Source: Chelydra serpentina (lineage: Eukaryota > Chordata > Testudines > Chelydridae). From it: 64,000 nt of DNA. Made by a program: the position numbers and the translations under genes. Shown one piece after another: positions 36,220 to 47,749 of this stretch. The notes under the pieces were generated by a model. The model was not told the DNA's origin, searched no databases, and saw only the letters and a program-made list of their open reading frames with translations. The stretch covers positions 40,831,501-40,895,500 of the forward strand of contig JBAIAC010000024.1 of NCBI GenBank assembly GCA_037349315.1, in the 5' to 3' direction. Every line of letters begins with the position of its first letter. Position 1 is the stretch's first letter.

Positions 36220-37805
36220 CGCCTGCTGAGGCTTCACTGCTGCATTCGGCATCTCCTAATCAGCTACCATGTGAAATGCAAATTCAGACAGTCTGAAAAT
36301 TAGTCAAGAAGAATAGAGGATGAGGATGCCGATATGTGAAATATTCATGCGCTTCATGGAAAAAGGAAGACAGCATGAATGACACAACAAAGAACGGCCC
36401 CTGACATTTTTGCTATCATTTTGCATTACTGTTCACACCCTACTGTATTTCTAGACCTCCTGTTCTGAAGTTGGTTATATGAACTGCCATATTTGTATCC
36501 TACAAAAAATAATAATTAAAAATGGCCAATGTAAAACAATTAATTGGAAAGCCATAGACATACTGCATAAATTACATAAAGGATAGATCACCATTACATC
36601 CTTCGTAAAGGCATTCTAATTATCTTTTTTAAGTCCAATTTTATTCACAGAGGAAAAAAATTGTCCCCATAAATATGACAAAACAAAAAGAAACCGGACA
36701 GCAATCTTTTATTAATAGTCCCTGTCTTTGAAAACAATAGATTCAAGGTGCAGAATTACAACTTCCATTCCTTAAGCAAAGTAGCATACAGCTTTATGTT
36801 TATTAAAAATATTTCAGCTGTAGTGTTTATATGCATTTTCAACACAATTTTAATTCATGGAGACTGAATTAAATTAGAATTAGTTGCTAATACCTCTTCT
36901 CTGGTTTGCAGCTTTTATCACTTTGCTCCATTTGTTTCAAAGTGGGAAAGTATTTCAATACTGGAATTTCAGTACGTTAACAAATATACACATTTTTCTC
37001 ATGTGAGATCATGATGGTTTAGAAAAAATATTTGGATTTTTTTTGCCCTCGCCTTTTGCTTCCCTTTTATTTTACTACCTTTGAAAAACAAAACAAAATG
37101 TGGTGCACCGATGCTAGTGAAACACTATTAGCATTGGCTTGAGCCAGCCATTGTGGGGGTATATTCTTGGTATGCTTCTCCAACTCTAACTTGAAAATCC
37201 CCAGTTACTACAGGCATCGGACACTCTCTTTTGAAGAGTGTCACTTGTGCCAAATTGTGCGATAAAATTCGTAATAGGGATAATTTGGGATTAGGTGGGG
37301 ACCAAAATTCATTTTTACTAGCAACTTAATCCACGTGCATTATCTAAATCTCTAAAGAAAGGCTAGTTCACCAATTTATTGTGCCATATAACCCATATAA
37401 CTGTGCTTTTAGAAACACATAATATAGATATAAAGTTCAATCCCATTACGGCATACAGCACGTATCATGTATTCTGGAAAAGTCAACTGTGTCGATCATA
37501 CTTGTGAGTAATTTTTGTTTTTAAATTCATCATATAATATAGAGAATGGGTGACTCTTTGTTAACAGGTCAAAGAAATTAAGGAGGAAATAATGTGCTCC
37601 TTTGAACCATTAAACCCAATCATTTTTAGAAGGATGCCAGAAATATCATCATAGACGTTAACATTTAGGCAAGTCTAGCCACACAGGTAAACACATGGGA
37701 CAGATCCTTAGATGGGATAAACCGGCGTATCTTCATTGATTTCACTAGAATTATGCCAGTTTGCATGAGCTGAGGATCTGGCTCATGGAAAGAAAAATTA
37801 CTTAC

Positions 37806-37919
37806 TTCTTCTGAATAGTGATCTGAAGGAAGAGGTGGATAGTCACACTGTTCTATCTTCTTGCACAGAGAGTACAAGTTCATTTTGTCACCATAAAAGG
37901 GACTCTGCAGTGCAGCCAT
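37806..37919 (-). CDS. NEK7: NEK7 coding exon (residues 229-266)
   Basis: A 38-codon, phase-0 exon beginning [20 protein letters not shown] and ending PSDHYSEE, flanked by a T-rich tract plus ACAG and by GTAAGTAA. It forms helices of the kinase C-lobe following the WSLGCLLYE helix. It matches the NEK7/NEK6 family closely without a stop or frameshift. Confidence 0.97.
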
Positions 37920-40900
37920 CTGTATAAAAAAATTACATAGTTAAATGTACATTGATTTTTTTTTTTAAAGGAACAGTGTGCTGGAAAAATCTATTTTAAT
38001 GGTAAAATTTCATACCAACTTCTGATTGACTGCTCTGCTTAAAGCACTAATGCAACAGTTCTAAATCTGTTAATATAAACCGGTGTGCTTACTTAACGGA
38101 CAGATTTATGGTGTAATACTGATCATAATAGTACATATACCATAACAATTGGTTTATACTCCATAATCTAGTGTAAGTAATATTAAGTTATTAGCCACAT
38201 TTTATGCTGTTAAGATATAAGGTCTCCCATGTCCCCAATGCAAAAGACAAAATAAAATAATGACATTTCTTTCACAAGACCCATTGAAAACAAACAATTA
38301 CACATCCTATTTAATTGGAAAAAATATATGGTCTAAAGCAACAATTAAATACTGAATAGCAGTAGTAGCTTTGGAACACCACTTAGATACCTTATTACAG
38401 TTTAAAAATTAAGAAAATGCTATAGAATGTTATTTCATATATAACACGTTGAAAAAAGACAGCAATCTTGAAAAAAGTAGTCTAAATTCTATGAGGAATG
38501 CCATGTTCTATTCAAAAAGCAGTTTGCAATGTATTAGAGATATATCCTATAGCAGTAGCTCGAAGATTTTAAAAATCCTCAATCTGCAGGCATCAGTGCA
38601 ATTTTCATGTGCAACCAAAGAAACATAAGCACCTTTTGGGGAGAACACTGTTAAAGAAATGAGCGACTTTAAAATGTCATTAGTGAACTTAACATTTATT
38701 TTAAGACAGTACTATAACTTGACATTTAAAGTGCAGACAAATACTGTGGTTAGCGGGATTATTAACTTAAAAATTCATTTAAAATCTTTGCATTCTGTTC
38801 AGAACCTTCTAAATCTTTGAACCGTAGCAGCACGAATGCTGCTCTGAGCGCAATGCTGCCCCAAAGTCAGTCACCCTTTTCTACATGTGCTAATAAGTTT
38901 GATTTTGGAAGGACAATGTGTACATTCCCCAGACATGCAGAGTGTGTGTGAAACACGCTAGTCCATGCTGTGCTACTCAGTGAGCTTCAGCAGGGACAGG
39001 ACAAGCTGAAAATGGCTCTCATCTGTCTTATGGTCCTCCAGATATAACTTTAACTATTTCATGGCCTAAGCACTGTTGATAACTGATATTATGGGGAACA
39101 AATATGAAAAGAAAAATTAGAAAAAATTAATTTGATATACTTTCATTATATTTGATATAAAACCCAATCTAGTTTTGTATATTAATTTCATATAAACTTG
39201 AAATGAAAATACTGCTTTTTAACACTTCCAAGACAAATGTAAGACTGCACCCAAGAAAAATAATTCTAGAAATGTACTACTCTTGTAATGGTAATTCCTG
39301 GATTTACATGACAGCATATTTTATCTTTAAAATAATGTTAAAAATGCAGGCATAAGGAACAAAAATCAACCCCAAAATCCATACACATGCAGAAATTCTA
39401 AATAAATGCACAGATACTCATTTTTGTACACTGGGTGTTCATTAAAAAGTACTTTTGTTTGAATGCTGCAGTGTTAAAAAAAATCCAAATGTCCCCTAAG
39501 GAGTTAAAACAGGAATACTATATTTTCATGCATCTCCTGCTTTGACAGATGAAAAATGTCAACTGTCCTGTTTTTATTTTCAAGCTTTTGCACTATTCAT
39601 CTGGTTCATTAGTGCATCTCGCTGCTGCCCCTGACAGCTGCTCGCCCTCTCCTCCCAGCAGCTGAATTTTTCAGGCTAATTTGATCCTCCACACTGAGAC
39701 GATCGCTAGAATGATTGACTTGCTCCCTGACCTCCAGGGTCTGACTTTCCTGATTAGTATTCTGGGGGTGGCTGAGGGACGAAAGCCCACTGTCTGTCTT
39801 CGGGGCTGGTGGCAGCTCTCTTTTTTTTTGAACTGTAAGCCACCAACCTACAACCCTGTAAGGATGCAATTGCTGCGCTGAACAATAAAAGGAAATGTGT
39901 AAAACCTACTTTTCCATGTAAAGGTCCATGTAGCAAAAGCACAGCATCTTGATTTTAATTAGTAAAGTCTACTTTGTTGCATATCAATTAAAACTGCAGT
40001 GGTAGTGTTTTTGAGGTTTCAGGAATATTTGAAAGTCTAATTTTCAGAGTCTAAAACATGCTTTCAAAAACCTTAGTAGCTATGCAATGCTAATATTTAT
40101 TATTAAACAGTAAACCTATTAGTAGGATAGGATACAAAATAATATAATGTAATATTAACTAGAATCTAACTAATTTCCTATAATTTAAATATTAAATCAA
40201 ATTAAAATATAACTGAGAGGAGGTTTAATAGAATGGCAATTAGACCTTTATTAAGAGGTCATGAATGCCAGAATTTTCCCCCAACTAAATTGGGGAAATT
40301 TCAAAAACTATATTAGCATTAACCATGAAATTAATAAAATAAACACTTTAAAATGCAAATGATACACAAAACATCTATCACAGAGACGGAGGGAACGAGA
40401 TTTAGTTACCTTTAAGACTATATGGCTTTATTTTGATGAGTGATTTAATTAGCACATGCAACAAGCCTAAAAGTGGGTGAGCACCCCTTATAAAAGAAGG
40501 AAAACTGCAGAACTGAAAAAGATAGCATGCAACAGTTATTAAACTCTTTTTAGGTCTCTCCGAGTCTCCTGTTTTATCTTGTAGAATCAACAACTGAATG
40601 GATTTGATTTGGGGAAATCTGCTTAGAGGGAAAATTGCACTGATACTCAAATTCAAGAAAGCCAATTATTAGTCCATAACTTGAAAGAATCTCAAGACCT
40701 TCCGCCATGCTCCTCCCCCACCCCCCACCTGAAAAAACAAGGAACAAAAATAAGAATTATGTACATGTTCTAACATGAGTTCACAATGCCTAATATTTCA
40801 ATGATACATGCAAAGGCCCAGCAAAAAAGCAATATCTATCATGTTGCAGAATTAACAATAAAGTAAATAAAGCCTCAAAAGCCTAACAATTAGAAATATA

Positions 40901-43331
40901 TTTTGAAGATTTTTTGATATAGTGCAATTATATAATACATTTGAATAAAGGAAATATAACAACTGTTCTGTTCTCTAAATGTCATATTTAAGTACCATCC
41001 AGGTAAAACTTTTCAAACCACTGAAAATAATTTATTGCCGTATGGAAATTCTAAAAATCATCTGAGGAAAAATATTCAAGTAGGTATTTATTTGGCCATA
41101 AAAGATGGCAATACAGATGCTATTCCTGTAAGACATATCCTGCTGTCTATTCTATTAAGTTCTTCTAAAATTACTTTAAAGTAATTACTTCAAAGTAGCC
41201 GAAATAAAAAAGAAATACCCCAAATTCATACACTGTATTTAATATACTGTACACAATACCAAAATGACAAGCTCAGAAAATAATTCTTGTGAACTGCAAG
41301 TCATGCTTCTTCCTATCTGATAATTTTAGATTTTTTTCTGGATTATAAATTAACTATAAAAACACATGAAATATTTTGTGCACTAACTGCTTACTGAATG
41401 TTTCATTTATTGTTTCCATGCAAATATAGTCCCAAATTTAAAAAAATCAAACCCACAATTAATGACATAAAAATCAAGACATTCTCCTCAAGGCCCTCAT
41501 CCTGAAATGAGATTAATGTTTCTATTTGTTCTTGTGTGAATCCCATCCATTTCAAGAATGGAACACCGCAAGAGCACAGATATCAGTGCTAGGGGATCCC
41601 CGTGCAGAATCAAGTCCCAAATTAGGGTCAATCCTGCAAACATCTGCTACCAGATGTCGTATTTACTACTGTGAATAGTCCCCATGACTGACAGTAACAA
41701 CTGCATGCAGAATTGCAAGTTCTTCGGGGCAGAAATACAATTTGCATATATAAAGAAATTCACATTTATGGCACTGTTTTAATAAACATGTGTGTGTGTG
41801 TAAGATACTTACTATAAAAAAATCTGAAGGCAATTCACCCTTATGTGATATAGGCTGTTATAGCTGCCATGAAACAACCCACCTTATTAGCAAGTGCTGA
41901 TCTTGCTGGAAAATGTTAAGCGAGTTCTGCTGACTCAGGGTATGTCTACACACTAGTTAAGACACCCGCAGGTGGCTCGTGCCAGCTAACTCGAGAGGGG
42001 CTGCTTAATTGCAGTGTAGATGTTCCGGGTGAGGTAGCAGCCTGAACTCTGGGACCCTCCCACCTCGCACGGTCATAAAGCCCAGGCTCCAGCTCCAGCC
42101 CGAACATCAACTATGCAAATAAACAGCATGCAGCCCAAGCCCTGCAAACCCGAGTCAGCTGGCACGGGCCAGCCACGGGCTTTTAACTGAAGTGCAGACA
42201 TACCCTCAATGGAGCAGGTGGCTTATTACCTACCCTGGATATATACAGAGAGAATTTGGGTGTGGGTAAAGGAATCCAAAGGGTGAAACCCTAGATGCAA
42301 CTATGCCTAGAAAGAAGTATTCAGCTGAATTTTGTTCTTTTATTGTTCATTTCTTTATCAATAAAGCTGAACTCCAAGAAGGAGGTGACTTTGGACTGCA
42401 AATAGATATCATTGTGTTAGAGTGGGAAAGGTACTTGTTCAAAACATTATTTAACACAAGTTTATATTCTGTAGATCTGTAAAAAGATAACTACATCCTC
42501 ATACTTTGTAGTGTAATTTAGGGGCCAATCTTGCATGCCTTTCTTAAGGCAAAACTCATTCATTTTGTAGGAAGTTTGCCATACATCTTTACTTTTTCAT
42601 TAACTAATGTTATATACAGGTATGTATACATAACTTAATTTATGTCCATATGTAGGGATTAACATATATTGAAGTTCAGTAATTGCAAGCAAAGAAAACT
42701 GAAGATAAGCCAATCTTTTTTTAACTGCTGCTTCAAAAGCTATGCTCATAAAAATCAAACCATGAAGTGATGCATATGTGTGCATTGTAGTCTCACTTCT
42801 TTATTGTTTGTCAGATTTCAGATTACTGCAAACAAATGAATCTTGAGTTAAAAAATATACTTCATTTGTTTTTATTTTCATTAACCACATACTCTCAATC
42901 AGTTCTAGTACATATGCTGAATGCATATATGCATTGTTTCCATAGTTGTATTTTGTTAAAGCCAGTTAAAACATTTAGGGAAATTTAGAAAAAAAATATG
43001 CTTTTCATTAGACATTCAAGACTATGATCCTTACCGAACTAAGCCTAAAGTCGTCAACAAATTACTATAGATGTCTTTTTAGAAAGTTCACTAAAAAGCA
43101 AGTCTTGATCAGGTCAATCATAACATATTTTGAAATTACCGTAAAAGCTCACATAGCCATTTAGTGAGAAGCTGCTTTTAAGCCAAATATAAGTATAGAT
43201 GGCATTATTTTTATATTTAGCTATCTCGTTAAGAAGCAAAATATACAGACGAATCCTAGAACAGAAACTGATACATCTAATAAAGCAAAAGCACATCAAT
43301 GTATTAAGCTTACTGGGTTTATCAATGTTAC
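37920..43331 (-). other. NEK7: NEK7 intron (5.4 kb)
   Basis: AT-rich intron. It holds a Harbinger-type MITE (41938-42205) and a less AT-rich patch at about 39.6-39.9 kb whose nature is unknown. No other gene was seen. Confidence 0.85.
41938..42205. mobile_element. Harbinger-type MITE, second family
   Basis: Terminal inverted repeats GGGTATGTCTACAC and GTGCAGACATACCC (13 of 14 match) are flanked by TCA (41935-41937, 42206-42208). The left terminus is identical over 14 bases to that of the full Harbinger elements. The interior (CACGCAGGTGGCTCGTG-like text) differs from the MITEs at 23654 and 25835, so it is a separate non-autonomous family. Confidence 0.85.
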
Positions 43332-43426
43332 CTCATATAGCAGACAGCCTAGAGACCAGATGTCAGATTTGAAGTTGTATCCATTTTCATGTATTCTCTC
43401 TGGAGACATGTAATAAGGCGTACCCA
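43332..43426 (-). CDS. NEK7: NEK7 coding exon (residues 197-228, T-loop end)
   Basis: A 95-bp exon in phases 1 to 0. It completes V197 and encodes [20 protein letters not shown] followed by [11 protein letters not shown]. It contains the P+1 loop GTPYYMSPE, with the SPE form of the APE motif, and the DIWSLG helix of subdomain IX. The acceptor ATTACAG and donor GTAACA are intact. Confidence 0.97.
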
Positions 43427-46400
43427 CTGTAATAAACGCAGGAGTATTTTTAAATGAAAAATATTGCTATACTGAAATCTATACCATTGCAAATATTGTA
43501 ATATTTAGGGTGGAAAAGTATTCTTATCTTATATATAAATCATGCATGATAATAAATATAAGTCATGCATAACAATAAAATACAACTTTTTAAATGTGAA
43601 GATGCATATATAGCCGTTGAAACATACATGTATAAACATATATTGGCTCTAAAAATGTTACTATTTTAATGAAGATGTATTATTGTGAATTATTATCACT
43701 AATTTTTCTGTAATTAAAAAAACAACTGTAAAACACTTTTAAAGTGATTTTTGTTTTTTGTTTGAAGCAACCAAAAAAATTCCAAACTGAACTCTCTGAA
43801 AAGAGATTTGGAAGAATTCTATAAAACTTTACATCTTCTATAAAATTATTTCTTCTTTTTAAAAAAAATATTTTAAATCTCATTGTTGACTGATGGGTAT
43901 TAACCAAAAAAAAACTTGCAAAAAATAAAGCCAGTGGAAATTTTTGGTTTGTCTACTTATTCCGAACTTTAGTCCCAACTCCGCTGGAATTTTTAAATTT
44001 TTTTTTTGGAACAACAGTAAATTAATAAATTCAAACTTTAACAACTGGAGACAAAGACATTCACTCACTTTTATTTGAATTTTTTGGGAATGGCCAAGTA
44101 GTTATTCTTGGTAAGCAATGTGTACTGAATAGGAATGAGCTGAATCTAATAAATATTCCATTTATTTTAAGCTAAATATCTTATGAATTAGAAGAATACT
44201 TAAATCACTACATTAACAAATGGCAACATTATTTTTTTTTTAAATAAAGCATTACAACCCCATCCCGTTTTACTGAGTCTAAATCATTAAAAAAAAAATC
44301 TCATTTTCTTTTGCCTTTCAGAACTAGAGGTTGAGATAAATTTGTTATATGAATTTTGGCAACGGAGCAGATATCACAAGTTTGGATAACCAAGATTTGC
44401 CTTTATATTGAAAAGGCAAGATGTTTTGCTTCTATAGAAAAGGCTATTTGATTAATATTTTTGTTTAATTATTCTCCAAAGTGTGATTTTTTGTTTTGTT
44501 GTTCTCATCATAATGTACTACGTCTTTTGTAAGGGCTGAGGACTCACCAAGGTATTATAACACTTTTTCAGTAACAGAGTAAGATATTTCTAGGATTTCC
44601 AAGAGTGAAAATTCTAATTCTCAAAATTAGAGATATTGGTACCATATCATCACAATCAGCCCATGCCTGCTGGTAATTTATAGTTTTGTCAAGGATGGAA
44701 ATCTAACTTTGGGAACAGCATTGATAACTACATTAAGATCAATGGAGGTTCAGAACAAACTCTTTTCTCAGATATGCAGACACATGTGGGCCATATATTG
44801 TATCACAAGGAGGATCTGGCCCTGCAAGTGTTTAAAAAGAGACATTCTCACTTTCCGGAAAAGGAGGGTATCAGCTCAAACTACACAAATTATCTCAGCA
44901 TTGGCCTGAGTGAAGAATCATCACAATTGTGAATTGATACAAAGTTTAAAGAAAGGTGAGTTGGGGAAGAAAAGAGCATCTCAAAATGACAGAGTACTAA
45001 GAGAAAACCATCCATCCTCTCAGGATGTTTATATTTACTCACAACCAAGGACCGTCAAGAAGGGATGGTCTCTTTCCTATGAATGGGAGGGTTGGTGGTG
45101 GGGGGAAGTTTTACAAACACCAAATTCAATAACATAGCCAGAAGAATAAGCAGAAGGGAAAAGAATGGTTTATTTAAACTTTTAGACTGTTATTCCACCC
45201 TAACTTCCCAAGAACAATATTTTTACAGGATGTAAGTTTAATGATGGTATTCTGACAACCTAAGTACTGCATATGACATAATGCCATCTATATTTACAGA
45301 TGGCTTATGCGTTTGACATCGTTTCTTATTCCAACATACCATGTAAATTTGCCAATTTTAAAAAAATCTGTCAGAAAAGGAAACTAAAAATTATAATTAC
45401 ACAACAATTTGGCTGATATACCACAGCACATTTCATACTTTTATTATCCTTTTTGTACAACTGTTAAATTGTATCTGAGCTCAAGATTTCCAGAGAAAAC
45501 AATGCCTTCAAAACTTTCTCTTTGCACCTATTAATAAATACCATGATTTAGTGTTCTGATGCACTTTCTGTTGGCACAATTCATATAACAATGAAAAACA
45601 AGTTTAATAGTAATCTGGCTCTTAACAGGTTACAGATCTACAGCTTTTGTTGCTCTAAAACATAAAACAAGTAACTGGCAGTGAGAAATGTGCCAGAAAG
45701 AGGCTTCACAGAATCCGCAGGGGGCAGCTGAAAACACTGAGGTTTGAAGGTTCATAGTTTACCAAAAGCAAAGGTAATTTTAACCAGTAGCTCTGGGAAA
45801 TCTGCTGATACATTAGGGATTTGATATGAGTGTGAAAGATTGATGATAGGGAAAAAGAAGAACAAATGCTAGCATTTTACAGAGTTTAGCCTAGTATAAC
45901 ACCTTAACTGCAATACAAACTGAAGCCTCCAATGACCGACAAGTGAAACAAAGCCAAGATATTATTATAGTATAAATTCTTCCTCACTGAATTCTCAGAA
46001 ACCACCTAAAGATGTCGAAAATAGTTATATCCCTTTAAAATCAGTTTGTAGCATGACACAAAACAGAAAACAGATACATTATTTTGATACTTTAAACACT
46101 GAAGACATTACATCATATTCTAAAAGAAGAATACTGAGATTTTTCTAGTGTACTGCTAGTAAACAAATAATAGATTTAATTAAAACATGTTTTTTTCCTA
46201 AATCATGTTTTTTGTATTTAAAAGATGTTTTCATCATGAATAATGCTACGAAGAAACAATACTTTGTTCACCAACAGAAAGAGGGAGTGGGATGCTAGAA
46301 AAAGAAATATCTAATACGTAAAGTAGATCAATACTTAAAAAATTATAAAATCTATAAGTTTACTGATTTAGTTAACACAGCTTTAAAATTGGGAAATTCT

Positions 46401-46499
46401 TTTTAGTAATAAATTATTATCTATTATCTATTAATAAATAATGGAATGACTGATATTGGACTCAATTAATAAAGAATTAAGAGGGTAATATAACTAATG

Positions 46500-47745
46500 C
46501 CCATGAACACGGATTTCTGGAAAACAGATCATGTCAAACTAACTTGATATTTATTTTTGATTAGATCATCAGTTTGGCTGATAAAGGTAATAGACTTCTA
46601 TAAGGGATTTGACTTGATTCCAAACTACATTTTGACACACATGAAAAAGATTAAAAATTGGATAACTGAAAGGTCTCAAAACATAACTGTAAACAGAGAA
46701 TCATCATTAAGTGGATGTGTTTCTACTGGCATCCCACGATATCAGATCTTGACCCTATGCTATTTAACATTTTTGTCAATGACCTGGAAGCTAACAACAT
46801 TATTATTGATAATGTTTGTAGATGACAAAGATTGCGATAGTGGTAAATAGTGACGAGGCCAGGTCACTGGCACAGAGCAATCTGGATCACTTGCAAAGCT
46901 GGGCTCAAAGAAAAAATACAGATTTAAACACAGCCAAATGTAAAGTCATACATCTAAAAACAAAGACTGTCTACTTACGGTATGAGGGATTCTATCCTGG
47001 GAAGCAGTACCTGAAAATAATTTTAGGTTTCAGAGTAGCAGCCGTGTTAGTCTGTGTCAGCAAAAAGAACAGGATTACTTGTGGCACCTTAGAGACTAAC
47101 AAATTTATTTCACCATAAGCTTTCATGGGCTAGAACCCACTTTCAAAGAAGTGGGTTCTAGCCCACGAAAGCTAATGCTGAAATAAATTTGTTAGTCTCT
47201 AAGGTGCCACAAGTAATCCTGTTCTTTTTGAAAATAATTTGAGGGTTATGGTGGCTAATCAGCTGAGCCTGAGCTCCAAACCCTGATGCTCTGTCCAAAA
47301 GGGCTAATGAAATCCTTGGGTGCATAAATGGGAATTTTGAGTAGACAGGTTATTTTACCTCTGTATTTGGTTCTGGTGCAATCGCTACTGAATAGTGTGT
47401 CCAGTTCTGCTGTGCACAACTCATAAAGGATGTTGTAAAACTGGAAAGGCTTCAGAGAAGAGCCATGAGAATAATTAAAGGATTGGAAAACATGTATTAT
47501 AACGACAGACTCATGGAACTCAATCTATTTAGCTTATTAAAGAGAAGATTAAGGGGTGACGATTAAAGTCTGTAAATACATACATGGAGAACAGAAATCT
47601 GGTAATAGGGGGCACTTCAATCTAGCAGACAGAACAATAATAAGATCCAATGACTGGAAGTTGAAGCTAAGCAAATTCAGATATGGGAAAAGGCAATTTT
47701 TTTTTAAAATGAGGGAAATTAACAACTGGAACATTTTCTGTATAC
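46500..47745 (+). mobile_element. CR1 LINE 3' half, decayed
   Basis: The translated plus strand shows reverse-transcriptase and C-terminal CR1 motifs in shifting frames: HGFLENRS-like start near 46.51 kb, VIDFYKGFD (about 46.59 kb), GIP followed after a shift by the equivalent of QGSVLGPMLF, a DDTK remnant near 46.82 kb, and SNLDHLQSWAQRKNTDLNTA then KCKVIHL (about 46.87-46.95 kb). After the inserted repeat at 47024-47229 it continues with the block corresponding to QRRAMRIIKGLEN (about 47.45 kb) and the usual CR1 3' region. Stops and frameshifts make it inactive. Confidence 0.85.
47024..47229. repeat. Fold-back insertion in CR1 with 11-bp target duplication
   Basis: The insert is flanked by an exact duplication GAAAATAATTT (47013-47023 and 47230-47240). 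It begins TAGGTTTCAGAGTAGCAGCC and contains two inverted arms, about 47061-47142 and 47149-47230, 82 bp each with about three mismatches and a 6-base loop. The arm sequence (CAAAAAGAACAGGATTACTT ... GGGCTAGAACCCACTT) belongs to the same family as the repeat broken by Harbinger element 1. Confidence 0.85.
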
Positions 47746-47749
47746 TCTA

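Larger units (their letters stand above)
30548..37805 (-). other. NEK7: NEK7 intron (7.26 kb)
   Basis: The intron separates the last two coding exons. It contains a SINE at 34597-34810, a possible RFX X-box at 36206, poly-G at 32168-32190, and an unexplained minus-strand coding-like stretch at about 33.0-33.98 kb. Otherwise it is AT-rich with no gene. Confidence 0.85.
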
